Shown: one piece after another, positions 10,870 to 21,239 of the stretch
How positions within the stretch are numbered: position 1 is the stretch's first letter
Layout of the letters: each line of letters begins with the position of its first letter
Assembly (NCBI RefSeq): GCF_007559345.1
Contig: NZ_VMBH01000001.1
Span: 806,001 to 870,000, forward strand
DNA length: 64,000 nt
Reading direction: 5' to 3'
Origin: Cardinium endosymbiont of Dermatophagoides farinae
GTDB lineage: Bacteria; Bacteroidota; Bacteroidia; Cytophagales; Amoebophilaceae
The notes under the pieces: generated by a model
What the model was told of the DNA's origin: nothing
Database searches by the model: none
The model's input: the letters and a program-made list of their open reading frames with translations, nothing else
Position numbers and translations under genes: made by a program

Positions 10870-10934
10870 GTAGGAAGTGTTCAATAAACCATAGGCGTCA
10901 AGTTAAGGCTATAGTTTATCGAACACTTCCTACT
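10870..10934. repeat. Long imperfect hairpin (dispersed palindrome, copy 1)
   Basis: GGAAGTGTTCAATAAACCAT pairs with ATAGTTTATCGAACACTTCC, about 20 base pairs with few mismatches around a short loop containing GTCAAGTTAAGG. A related, more degraded hairpin lies at 13787-13838. No T run follows, so it is not a standard terminator; it could be a small non-autonomous element or processing site. Confidence 0.6.
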
Positions 10935-11003
10935 TATATGTACAGAGGCCTCTTTTTGCTCAAATTACTACTAGAACTACTCCTTTAGTAGAGATAATGT
11001 ATT

Positions 11004-12613
11004 TTAATTGAAATGGGCTATCAACTCATTATATTCTTTATCATCATTATCTACCATATCTATATCATCTAGATTATCGAGGTTAAGTAGTGAGTGTGGG
11101 TGTTTCGTTCTTTCATGTTGTGTGCGACTATTGCTTTGGCTGAAAGCTTTCGTACAGTACCGACATTGGTAAGGTTTTTCTCCTGTGTGTCTTCTTTCAT
11201 GTACTATTCGACCATTTATGTCAGCAAATTTTTTCGTACAGTACTGACATTGGTAAGGTTTTTCTCCTGTGTATCTTCTTTCATGTACTATTAGACCACT
11301 TGTGTCAGCAAATTTTTTCGTACAGTACTGACATTGGTAAGGTTTTTCTCCTGTGTGTCTTCTTTCATGTACTGTTCGGTCATTTGTGTCAGCAAATTTT
11401 TTCGTACAGTACCGACATTGGTAAGGCTTTTCTCCTGTGTGTCTTCTTCTTTCATGTACTATTTGACTACTTGTGTCAGCAAATTTTTTCGTACAGTACT
11501 GACATTGGTAAGGTTTTTCTCCTGTGTGTCTTCTTCTTTCATGTACTATTCGACTAATTTCTTTAGCAAATTTTTTCGTACAGTACTGACATTGGTAAGG
11601 TTGTTCTCCTGTATGAGTTCGTAGATGTGTTTTTAAAATATGTGAAGTTGTGTATCTCCCCTTCTCGCACCCGACCACCTACATATGCAATTTCCAGATG
11701 CGTGACTGTATACATGTGTGTAATAATCACTTTCTTGATCTTGGTTGTAAGTCCCATTACAGTTTTTCCAAAGACATCTGAAAGTTTTTGTTTCAGTGAT
11801 CTCATCTACATGTTTACCTAACTCATTTATTTGATCATTCAAATATTGAACTGATTGATTATCACCAATTTCTATATTACCTAAGTCGAGTAGCTCTGAT
11901 TTTTCCTGTAGGTTATCGTTTTCATTAGTGTGCTTTTTGATGTAATCGTTTATTTCCTGAATCACAGCTTTAATATTGTCAATGTTTTTAATATTTTTAT
12001 TACTTGAAATATCGTCTTTTGCAAAATCAATAGAATGTTGTAGTATATATGTTTGTATAGTATATCCATATTGCTCTGACTCCTTGAATATCTTTTTGAT
12101 TAAACCTATATTACCATTTACAGTTATCAAATCAATACAAGTCGAACGACCACTATTTTTAATATCTAAAATTTCATCTATTGTAGAATGGGGTGTTTGT
12201 ATGGAAAATAATTTACGTATGATTATCATAAATATAGCTGGATTCGATTTGACTGCATGATGCAAGAAATTATCTCCTCCGCTATTTGTTTTTTCTAACA
12301 AATTAATTAGTGTAGGATGGTCACCTTTATGAAAATCATTTAAACACTGATTGAAATAATTCTCACCATCCTTGCCCATTTCGAGTTGATTATGCAGACA
12401 TTCAACCATTTTTTCATAAAATACTATAGAAGGATCTTCTATAGAGCCATTGCTATGGTGAGGTAAATCTATTTGGCCATCTTGGCCACCATAATTGCTA
12501 ATGTTTTTTGTATTACAACCATATATCAAGCATGCCAAGAACAGACAGTGCAAAAAGGAATACAAAGCCTTGGTATAAAATCTATTGTTTATTATATTTA
12601 AGTAATAGTTCAC
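11004..12613 (-). pseudogene. Lipoprotein with eukaryotic-type tandem C2H2 zinc fingers (one frameshift)
   Basis: Read as one ~540-residue gene. The first frame (12613-11633) starts with a signal peptide ending LIYGC, a lipoprotein site, then a region with degenerate ankyrin-like helices (HHAVKSNPAIFMIII), then FRCLWKNC with a following H-x3-H. A missing G in the run TCGGGTGCG near 11680 moves the rest to the frame 11678-11004. That frame has the end of a second finger (KTHLRTHTGEQP) and six complete fingers of the form C-x2-C-x12-H-x3/4-H joined by TGEKP linkers. Finger 4 has Tyr for the last His. TGEKP-linked fingers are typical of animal transcription factors and very rare in bacteria. It is likely a transferred host-type domain in a secreted effector. 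Confidence 0.82.
11140..11640 (-). repeat. 84/87-bp tandem repeat encoding the zinc fingers
   Basis: Six consecutive units of 84 or 87 bases, each carrying the sense of GTACTGACATTGGTAAGG and TCTCCTGTGTGTCTTC on the + strand. Differences lie mainly in the codons between the last Cys and first His, the DNA-contacting helix. The high identity between units suggests recent expansion or gene conversion. Confidence 0.85.
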
Positions 12614-13058
12614 TTGGATGAAATTTTAAGTTAAAAATATAGATATGTTGAATGCATTAGTGAATATCAAATCAAGTTATTTTGATGAGCGGATGATCAT
12701 ACATCATACACCATAAAAATGGGGGTAGTATAATCCTTGGCATTAATTCAGTTAATTTTCACGCTAAAATGGCAGATAGGGAAACCTGCTAGCATCCATT
12801 GACCATAACCTAAACAGATATTATATATATAATAATATTATAAGTAGCCTGTTAATTTACAACTTGAAGTCATTGCATTCAAGCTATTATTTGTTATCTA
12901 CACCTACGATTAAACTTACATGTCTGACTCAACAACCTTTTGCAAGGATGAAAAATTATTTATCAAAAAGCAAAAAATACCATAAAATAATTTTTATATT
13001 TTAACTACTCCGTTTGAAAATGTTATGTAAACATAGAGCAGTTATTTAAAACCTGATC
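12614..13058. other. Intergenic region without recognisable genes
   Basis: About 445 AT-rich bases between two effector genes on the same strand. I see no gene-like frame, RNA or clear terminator. Confidence 0.45.
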
Positions 13059-13759
13059 TCACCTCAAATTGACTGGTTTGATTCTTTGTTTACAAGTAGG
13101 ACAATTCTTGTCACGACCTTGCTGAGTTTGATGCCATTGTTCAAGGCATGCTTTATGAAAAAAATGGCTACATCTAGTTATATATAAATTATCTATACAT
13201 GGATGGGACCAGCATATAGCACAATACGTATCGCATCCAGTCCTTTTAGCTTCTAGCAATAATTTATTAGCTTCTAGCAATAATTTACATACTTCTTTGT
13301 GACCTTCGCCGAAGGATATCGAAAGAGCGGTTTCTTTATGTCTATTTTTTGCATTGAGAACAATAGTGCTAGAGCCTAGTAATACTTGCACAGTCTCTGG
13401 ACAACCTATATGCGCTGCTAGATGAAGAGGGGAATTGCCATCATTATTTTGTTTATTAAGATCAGTCCTTTGATCTTCAATTAAAAGTTTGACTTTGGCT
13501 AGATCTCCCTCTTTAACTGCCATATGAAGAGGGGAATTTCCACCGTTATCTGCCTCATTGAGGCCATACCCGCTTTCTGATGGGATATATTGCGTTCATT
13601 CAACATTTCAGGACCATATGTTTGTTCCTCTTTTACACCATACTTCTCGGACAATTTCTCACAACCAGTAGTCAGTACTATAGATAATCCAAAAACTAAC
13701 CCATCTGCTAATTTGGAAATTAAAGTACCTGTTATATGTTTTTTATATTCGTTAGACAT
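13059..13759 (-). pseudogene. Ankyrin/RING-H2 lipoprotein effector (one frameshift)
   Basis: Upstream frame 13759-13499 starts MSNEYKKHITGTLISKLADG with a lipobox-like LTTGC near residue 32. Near 13575 the frame shifts: the other frame reads GYGLNEADNGGNSPLHMAVK, an ankyrin repeat, and continues in the 154-residue frame 13523-13059. That frame has further ankyrin repeats (NSPLHLAAHIG) and a C-terminal RING-H2 finger with Cys101, Cys104, Cys118, His120, His123, Cys126, Cys141 and Cys144. RING-H2 domains recruit E2 ubiquitin-conjugating enzymes, so the protein probably targets host ubiquitination. All eight zinc ligands are present. Confidence 0.8.
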
Positions 13760-13786
13760 AATAAAATAAATTTAGATATACCCCAG

Positions 13787-13838
13787 AAGTGTTCGTTAAA
13801 TCATACGCGTCAATTTAAGGGTTAATGAACACACCCTC
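13787..13838. repeat. Dispersed palindrome, copy 2
   Basis: GTGTTCGTTAA pairs with TTAATGAACAC across a loop containing CGCGTCAATTTAAGG, which resembles the loop of the hairpin at 10870-10934. It lies between two effector genes. Confidence 0.45.
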
Positions 13839-13843
13839 AATTT

Positions 13844-14560
13844 TTACGCATAAGCCTGACGCAATTGATCAACATATTCATGATAGAAGGACCACTTAGC
13901 TATGTCAAGAGGTGTTTGGTTATACTGATTTTTAATATGGACATTAATTCGCTTTAATTTAAGCAATAACTTAGCTGCTTCTAAGTGTGCGTGGCAAGTA
14001 GCTAAATGGAGTGGCGTACTACTATACTTATTTTTTGCATTTATATCGATGGATGGTATGGCTAGTAAAACTTTAACCACTTCTATATGACCTTGATAAG
14101 CTGCCATATGTAGTGGTGTATTGGTATCTTTATCCCTAGCATTTATATTAATATCATTAACATTTAATAGTATTTTAACGGTTTCTATGCTACCATTGTA
14201 GCATGCTAAATGAAAAGGCGTCAAGCCATCTTTACCTTTACTATTTACGTTAATAAAAGGTTGATCCAATAATACTTGAATAATATTTAAATGATTTGCA
14301 TATACTGCCAAATGTAGTGCAGTATCACCATCCTTATTTTTAATATTGACATTAATTTCTTTCATTGTCAATAACAATTGAATGTGTTTTACATTACCTT
14401 CACATGCTGCAAAATGTAACGAGGTATCGCCATATATATTTTTTGCATTCACATCAATTCCTTCAATTTTAAGTAGTTTGTTGAGGCGCTCTATATCATT
14501 AATGACTGCTGCCCAATGCAGGAAAGTATTCTCATGGTCATCTTTTGTATGCATTAACAT
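13844..14560 (-). CDS. Ankyrin-repeat protein (about 7 repeats)
   Basis: 238 residues made almost wholly of ~34-residue ankyrin repeats; examples are GDTSLHFAACEGNVKHIQLL and GLTPFHLACYNGSIETVKIL. The consensus G-x-TPLH-x-A and the VN-(A/I)-K-N turn recur in every unit. There is no clear signal peptide, unlike the two neighbouring effectors. Ankyrin proteins of intracellular symbionts commonly bind host proteins, and the neighbourhood supports an effector role; the target is unknown. Confidence 0.88.
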   Translation of the reverse strand: MLMHTKDDHENTFLHWAAVINDIERLNKLLKIEGIDVNAKNIYGDTSLHFAACEGNVKHIQLLLTMKEINVNIKNKDGDTALHLAVYANHLNIIQVLLDQPFINVNSKGKDGLTPFHLACYNGSIETVKILLNVNDININARDKDTNTPLHMAAYQGHIEVVKVLLAIPSIDINAKNKYSSTPLHLATCHAHLEAAKLLLKLKRINVHIKNQYNQTPLDIAKWSFYHEYVDQLRQAYA

Positions 14561-14967
14561 CTGATCTTTTTGATTTAGTAAGCGTTAGGTGATTCATTTG
14601 ATGGACTATTCCATTTCTTAACAGATGGCTATGCGTCGTATGCATATACAACTTAAGTTTATATGACTGTATTAGGTAAATGTAGTTTAATAGTTAATTT
14701 TAACTGACAACGAAATGTTTGCATAATATAAGGCATATTTATATAAAAAAGAATATAAAAATGCAAGTTAATGTCATATATTGATCTGTTTTAACTGTAT
14801 AAATTCTTTTACAAGTTTTTTATCTACCTTAGGAGTTAAGAAATGCACAATTATATGCGTAATAAGAAATTGGTGTGGCTACATCACACATTTTTCAGTT
14901 CGATCTGCAAGTCACCACTTTATGAAGTTTAAATTCTTCTTTTTCTTAGAAATCAGTTACATAACAC
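14561..14967. other. Intergenic region between divergent genes
   Basis: About 400 AT-rich bases upstream of both the ankyrin gene (minus) and the Rpn gene (plus); it should contain both promoters. A short hydrophobic frame at 14781-14990 shows no family resemblance. Confidence 0.4.
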
Positions 14968-15915
14968 ATGGCAACCAGATTAAAACATGACGCACTGGTC
15001 AAGAAAATCCTAACACAACAAGAGGCTGCTCAAGAATTTTTAGCACACTATTTACCGTCAGAGGTCAAAGAAAAGTTGGATTTAACCCGCATTACTATTG
15101 AAAGAGAATCTTATGTGGAACATAAGCTCAGAAAATCCCTAAGTGACCTAGTCTACTCGGTACGAACGAAAGATAATGACCAAGCCTTCGTCTACATCCT
15201 TATAGAGGCAGAGGTAAAACCTAATTATTGGATTGCACTGAAATTATGGCAATATATGCTTCGTTTATGTGAGCGCCATAAAAAAAAAGATAAAGACAAA
15301 TTACCTCTGATCATACCAATTTTATTTTACCATGGCAGTAGACCCTTTAATGCACCAAAGAATTTATGGGCATTATTTAGTGATCCAAAACTTGCCAAAC
15401 AGCTTATGGGTGGGGACTATAAACTAGTAGATTTGCAGTCCATGTCAGATGATGATATCAAGCAAAAGCAATATGTAGGAATGCTTGAATATGTTATGAA
15501 ACATATCTATCAGCGAGACATGCTTAATCTATGGGAGGAATTTTTACAAAACTTTAAACCTTATATTCTACTTGACAAAGAAAAAGGCTATATTTATATT
15601 AAAAATTTCTTATGGTACACTGATAGCAAATTACCTGAAGATAAACAACAAGATTTAGAAAGAATCATCGATCAACATTTACCTGAACAAGATAAAGAAG
15701 ATATTATGAGAACTATAGCACAAAAATATAGGGAAGAAGGCGTTCAAATTGGTCAAAAAAAAGGGAAACTAATAGGTATCCAAATTGGCCAAGAGAAAGG
15801 CAAGCTAGAGGGCAAGCTAGAAATAGCTAGAGTCCTGTTATCCGAAGGCGAATCGTTAGAGAGGGTGCTTCGGTTAACCGGTCTATCTCGTTCTCAGCTT
15901 AAGAGCATTATGTAG
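14968..15915 (+). CDS. Rpn-family recombination-promoting nuclease (PD-(D/E)XK)
   Basis: 315 residues, standard length for the family once called transposase_31. The N-terminal domain has DALVKKIL, LSDLVYSVRT with the Asp, and VYILIEAEVKP with the E-x-E/K catalytic motif near 75-80. The C-terminus has short repeats of the type IQIGQ(E/K)KGKL, a helix and a terminal TGLSRSQL that resembles a helix-turn-helix. Rpn proteins cut DNA and raise recombination. It converges on the VirD4-type gene. Two relatives near 43.9 and 55.7 kb flank other transfer genes. Confidence 0.9.
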   Translation: MATRLKHDALVKKILTQQEAAQEFLAHYLPSEVKEKLDLTRITIERESYVEHKLRKSLSDLVYSVRTKDNDQAFVYILIEAEVKPNYWIALKLWQYMLRLCERHKKKDKDKLPLIIPILFYHGSRPFNAPKNLWALFSDPKLAKQLMGGDYKLVDLQSMSDDDIKQKQYVGMLEYVMKHIYQRDMLNLWEEFLQNFKPYILLDKEKGYIYIKNFLWYTDSKLPEDKQQDLERIIDQHLPEQDKEDIMRTIAQKYREEGVQIGQKKGKLIGIQIGQEKGKLEGKLEIARVLLSEGESLERVLRLTGLSRSQLKSIM

Positions 15916-15925
15916 TTATGGTGTT

Positions 15926-17591
15926 TTACGAACGCCTACCTATTAAAACATCTACTTCTTGGTATATTTTTTTAAAATTTTGCTCAATGTCCACATATTG
16001 ATGGCTCTCTTTCAGGTCTTTTAATTTTTGATTTTCAAATTTTTTATCAAAACTGCTTACCTTTTTCAAATTGTATTTGAAGAAAGCTTGATTGCTTTCC
16101 ACTACCCTGCCAGCAAACGCTCCCACTTTAAAGTCCATAAAATCTTGAGAAGAAAGAATAGATTTTTCCTGTAGATGGGTACCCTCTCCGGCTGTTTCTG
16201 TACGACCGCTTTGGTAATGACTAGTTGAGAAAGAAGAAGAAACTACTTTTTTTTCTTTTTTTCCCATTAGGTGACTAGCCCAGTCAGCAGAAACCCCTTC
16301 TACATTGCCAATAATCTTATTGACAAGTGTATCCTGTATGCGTTTAGCCCCTATGCTACCGTAGGTATGTTCTAACTGTGCATTAGATTGTAGGCAAGCC
16401 ACTGTGCTGATGCCATATTTTCTAGCAGTAGCCGGTAGCTCTGCTAACTCTGGAATAAACAATGTAGGCAACTCATCTATGGCTACAAAACTTTTGGTCC
16501 TATTATGGCCCATAGCTTTAAAGCAAACCGTTAGCAATAGCGAGATAACTGGTGAGAAGGCAGATTTAGCAGATGGATGGTTACCTATACATAGGATCGT
16601 TGGTTTCTCGCTATTATTGATCGTTAAGTCTAAATCATCCTGACTTAATACCCAAAATAAGTCTTTATTTAAAAGGATTTGCAAGTTCGTTTTAAAGGTA
16701 GCTATAATACCCACCAACTGCCCAGCTGTTTTTTCTCCACCCTTAAAAGCATCCAATATAGAACTAGCGTAACTAGCCGATTCGTCATCTTTTTCAATCA
16801 ATTAAATAGGCCCTGTTTAGAATATATCTTGGCGCAATAGGGTTAACGCGTATACTATGTCTAAGAGAAGTAAAATTGATGCTATGGAATTGAAATTTAG
16901 TAGGAGCACAGAACTGTAAAAAACAATTAAAAACGAACTTGGTAAAACAGTAGTTATGATCAGGTGCAGTAGGCCTTCCTTCAAAGTCATAATCATAGAT
17001 GATACCAGCGTAGCCTTTTTTAATCAATGCGTATAATATAGGCTCCAGTACATAGCGTGTCTTGCCACTACCTTGGTTTCCTAAAATGTATATGCCCCTT
17101 TGTGGATTATTAATGGGCAATTGTCCATTATATGCATGTAATGTGATACTTTTTTCTCTGTTTTGCGTCTTAGTAGGATTAATCAGTTGGAAATGGCCTT
17201 CATCGTTACTAAATGGAATCAGAAAGGTAACTAACGCAAACAGCAAGGGATATAACCAGATATGAAAACTTCCTTTTACCCAGAATATAGGGTAATACAT
17301 TAAATAACAATAGAAAAGCACCGTCCAACCTAATACTAACAAACTGTTAAAGTGCCATTTTTGTTTAAGTCTTTCAATCAACCTAGTGACTTTATCATAT
17401 TGATAGTGGAGTAAGCATAGTACGTATAGGCTATTAACCATCCAGTTATGTTGCACAGCTATACAATAAGATAGGAATGTAGCCAATGCATCAGGTATAA
17501 GTGCTATATCATTTAAGTAGAGTAGGTGTAGGTAAAAGAACAGCTGATAGCCTATCAAAAAAGCAAATACTATAGAAATATTTTGGTTCAT
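15926..17591 (-). pseudogene. VirD4-type coupling ATPase, cluster 1, internal deletion
   Basis: The upstream part (17591-16794) has N-terminal membrane helices and Walker A GNQGSGKTRY near residue 168. The downstream part (16801-15926) has Walker B VAIDELPTLF near its residue 105 and the C-terminal region. Compared with the copy at 47.1 kb, about 65 residues after NRAYL are missing at the junction near 16797 and the frame is lost. Type IV coupling proteins deliver the relaxase-DNA complex to the channel; this copy should be inactive. It is divergent from the tra operon that follows. Confidence 0.83.
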
Positions 17592-17671
17592 TCATGAAAA
17601 TATGAAAAAATAATTTTAAATCTATTGCTTTTATAGAATTAATTTTGTATAGTCCATAAATTTTTATAAGT

Positions 17672-18252
17672 ATGCAATACTTTCGTAAAACATTTATACT
17701 ACTTTTAATATTTTATACTCATTTGCAGGGAAAAGAAGATTTAGGAAATCATACTAGTTACACAGTTAGTCATATAAAAGAAGTTAAGTCACCCTTTTTA
17801 AGACATACAGAAGGTTGTAGATCTGTAGGGTTAGCTTGGAATAGAATGCCTGATGATCAGTTATGTTATGGTATATACTATTATATGTATATGAATCCAT
17901 CCATATCCTTACGCTTTAGTGGAGGTATTTCACCTGTTAAACGTAACTATAAAAACCATATGCGATGGGTTATTTCACCCTCGTTTTTTATACACTTTGT
18001 GCTATAAATGCCGACCATTACATCAGTTTGTTTCTAGGTCCTATTGTAGAATATGGTCCTTATCAGGCTGTTATTTTTGGATTACCAAATCGGAATAGGT
18101 GGGATATCAGAGTAACCTTAGGATCCCATTATACTTTTTATTTCAATCAAAACTGGGCTATTGGCATAGGAATAGGCCCCTGCATTGGCTTGCTTAAAGA
18201 TAAAGGAGCAAGCGGGTTACTCGCTAGTATTTGCTTGCAATACAACCTGTAA
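17672..18252 (+). pseudogene. Secreted barrel-like transfer protein (TraO-like), frameshifted
   Basis: The first frame (17672-18007) starts with a signal peptide (MQYFRKTFILLLIFYTHLQG) and alternating strands such as YGIYYYMYMNPSISLRFSGG. The second frame (17965-18252) continues HYISLFLGPIVEYGPY and ends ASICLQYNL. Gly- and aromatic-rich alternating strands fit a small outer-membrane barrel. In Bacteroides conjugation systems TraO is such a protein, but here it precedes TraE rather than following TraN, so the name is tentative. The frame shifts near 17990. Confidence 0.5.
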
Positions 18253-18294
18253 ACCAGCCAATTTACTATATCTGACCTAAAACATTAATCATCT

Positions 18295-18528
18295 ATGGCA
18301 TTACATGACAACTTAGAAGAATTAAAAGACTGGGCTAGTAGTATAACCAATAGTATATTTATTATTGCGGCCACCGTTACAGGATTGATGGTAGCAGCCA
18401 AATTCATCAATAGCAGAGATAAAAAAGAAGCAATGAGTTATGCGATTTGGTGGATAGTGGGCATTTTCTTTTTCTTTGTATGCTCTTCTATTATTTCAGA
18501 GATTATGGATATGTTTGGTAATCAATGA
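18295..18528 (+). CDS. traE: TraE-like conjugation protein (DUF4134/VirB2-like)
   Basis: 77 residues with two hydrophobic helices (SIFIIAATVTGLMVAAKF and YAIWWIVGIFFFFVCSSII). The size, topology and position before TraF and TraG match TraE of CTnDOT-type elements, thought to be the pilin-like subunit. It overlaps the next gene by 4 bases, indicating translational coupling. Confidence 0.72.
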   Translation: MALHDNLEELKDWASSITNSIFIIAATVTGLMVAAKFINSRDKKEAMSYAIWWIVGIFFFFVCSSIISEIMDMFGNQ

Positions 18529-18836
18529 TTATCGTTAATAAAAGCATAGAAAAAAGAGAGATGATAGGCCCTCTTTATACCCATGAAGCATTGCTACTGG
18601 TACTCTTTAGCATGGTGTCTCTCTTTGGGCTAATGGTTTTAAATAAAATCTTTAAGATCAGTAAGCTATGGATGCTAACTTGTCCTGCTTTATTTTTTCT
18701 GCTATTGATCCTATTGAGATATATGAGAAAAAATCAAAACCCAACTTATTTGTTTTCTTGGATGGCTTTTCATTTCAAGCAACCTAAGTATATAAACGCA
18801 AAAAAAAGCAAGCTGTGTTACAAGATCACTATATAG
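18525..18836 (+). CDS. traF: TraF-like conjugation protein (DUF4133/VirB3-like)
   Basis: 103 residues with two membrane helices (LLLVLFSMVSLFGLMVL and MLTCPALFFLLLILLRY), then a basic cytoplasmic tail. The length and position between TraE and the VirB4 ATPase match TraF of Bacteroides conjugative elements. It overlaps both neighbours, so the genes form one operon. Confidence 0.72.
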   Translation: MIIVNKSIEKREMIGPLYTHEALLLVLFSMVSLFGLMVLNKIFKISKLWMLTCPALFFLLLILLRYMRKNQNPTYLFSWMAFHFKQPKYINAKKSKLCYKITI

Positions 18837-21237
18837 AAAACTATATACCCATTGTTGAGTTTCAAGATGAATGCATCATTTTGGAAGATGGAGCAGTAGC
18901 CATAGGTTATGAGTTGAAACTGTTTCTCGATGAAGGAGTAGGAGAGGGGGAGTATAAAAATTGTATAGATACCCTAGCCCAAACCATTCGAAGATTTCCT
19001 ATCGGAACCGTTATACAACAGTTAGATAGCTATTCCAATAAAACATTTCATACAGAGATCCAAAATGGCTACAATTTTTTTCATCAAAAGCAACTAGAAC
19101 ATTGTAATGGACATATTTTCTTAACCCATGTAACCTATCTATTCGTCATATGTAGGCCTACTACCCATAGCATAGAGCCGCATACTACTACTTTTTCTTG
19201 TGGAAAGGGTTACTTTAAACACCCACTGTCAGAACTAAAAAAAACAATTGATCAAGCAAAAAAGTGTAGTATAGAGTTAGAAGCGGCCTTTCCAGATGGT
19301 TGGCAGTATAGACAGTTAACTGCGTCAGATAATCTTAGCTTGCTCTATGATTGGTTAAACCTAGACTTTAGTGGCACCATAGATGGTTTAGAGCATGGCC
19401 TAACCAATCAAAAAGGATTTTTTAAAATTGGCAATAAGCAAGTCGCTATTGTATCAATGCAAAGCCAATCGAATAAGCCTGACTATACCAGTAAAAATGG
19501 GCTAGGTAATGGGGGAGGGGTGACGGTACCTTTTACCTGGGCGTTAAGCCACTATATGTACTGCCCTCATATTGTTGTACAAGCCATTGCCATTCAAAAT
19601 ACAGAAGACTTTTTACAAAGCCGTACCAAAGCATTAGAATGGAGCCAAGCGACTAAGCGCAACAACCGAGAGATTCGTAATGTAAACCAAGATATGGAAG
19701 CACTGATTGCCTTTGAAGCAGCCATTAGAGCGCAAGAAGAAGTGATCGTAACCTTGAACTATCTGGTTATCCTTTATGAAGTAGATCCACAACGGTTGGT
19801 TTGTAACATCGAAAAGGTTAAAAAAGTATTCAAAAAGCTAGATATGGGCCCTTTTGTAGAGGACTATGATACGGCTAATCTATATTTTTCAGCGATACCT
19901 GGCAATGGCCATCAGCTTTATAGAGGACAACCGATTGCACTTAAAACTGCACTAAGTTATTTCAATAAGATTACCCCTAGAAGTGGTGGTAGCAATGGTA
20001 TACTATTAGCGAATAGACAACAGACACCGATTTATTATGACCCCTTTAACCTAAACTTAGACAACCAAAATGCTTTTGTTTTTGGGCCTTCTGGATCTGG
20101 TAAATCTTTTTTTAATGGCAAAATGATTAAAGATCGCTTTCAATCAGGTCATATAGTCATTGTGATAGATAGTGGAGGTACCTACAGAAGGCTTTTTCAA
20201 ATACTAGGTGGGAAGTATATAGAATACAATGCAGCAACACCGCTCCATTTAAATCCATTTCTGATAAAACCTGAAGCAGATGGCTTATTTAAGCCAGATA
20301 TCAATAAAGTAACTTTTTTGGTACAATTGATTGGAAAAATCTGGAAAGGAGATTTAAATACAAATCCTATGAGTAAAGTAGAAAAAGCGCTACTAGCTGG
20401 ATGGATTCCCGAATATTATGCCATTTTACATAAGGACTCTGTACCAAGTCTAACTGGGTTTTATGATTACCTCAAAAAACTAGTAGATCAGAAAGGCCAA
20501 CAGGTTAAAAAATTAACCGATGAGGGATTGTTTCCATTTCATGGGTTTTTCATTGTACTGCATCCTTTTGCCCATGGGATCTATAAAGAGCACTTTAATT
20601 CCTACGAGCAGGTCTATTTAGAAGACCACAAACTGATTTGTTTTGAGCTAGAAGTGATCAAAAATAATCCTAAACTCTATCCCCTAGTCGTACAAGTGCT
20701 ATTTGAGTTTGCATTTGAAATGGTCGCCCAATATCCTGACGTGACTAAGTTTATTGACATTGAAGAAGGGTGGACCATGTTAGATGACTATGCCGAAGAA
20801 AACATTGAAGCCTTTTTTAGAAAAGGCAGAAAAACCAAAACTTCCATTCGGATCATTACCCAAAACATAGATGAAATCAAAGCCTCTAAAATAGCTGGTG
20901 CCATGAAAAACAATACCTCCACTTTTATATTGATTTACAATGAAAAAAATCGAGTAGGGAAGATATTGGGGCATTTATAGGCATGACCCCCTTTGAAATG
21001 GAAAAATATGAAAGCTTAAGACGAAAAAATGGTTCAAATGGGTATAGAGAAGTTTTCATTAAAGAAATGGGAGATTCTAATATATGGCTACTGCATACCT
21101 CTCTTTGGGAACATGCATTACTCACCTCTAGGCCAGATGAAAGAAACGCTATTACCAGACTGATTCAAGCAAAAGGAGATGCCCAATTGGGTATTGCCGA
21201 GTGGGTAGACGGGCAACAAAAATTACAAACTAAATAG
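18815..21237 (+). pseudogene. traG: TraG (VirB4-type) conjugation ATPase, split near the 3' end
   Basis: The main frame (18815-20980, 721 residues) begins at GTG with no ATG upstream in frame. It has Walker A FGPSGSGKSFF near residue 426 and Walker B KFIDIEEGW near 645. VirB4 ATPases power pilus assembly and substrate transfer. Near 20947 an A7 run appears one base short of the relative's frame, and the protein ends early. The last ~85 residues (SLRRKNGSNGYREVFIKEMG, to the tail) lie in a second frame starting ATG 20983, three bases after the stop. The copy at 60.1 kb splits at almost the same place. Confidence 0.9.
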
Positions 21238-21239
21238 CC

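Noticed and set aside
11094-11624. Several hydrophobic plus-strand frames with repeated SFMYY-type segments
   Set aside because: They are antisense shadows of the zinc-finger repeats; the minus strand has a clear, periodic protein signal.
11140-11640. Regular repeats that could suggest a CRISPR array
   Set aside because: Units are 84-87 bases, contiguous without spacers and code for zinc fingers.
14781-14990. 69-residue plus-strand frame before the Rpn gene
   Set aside because: Overlaps the Rpn start in another frame and shows no domain or signal.
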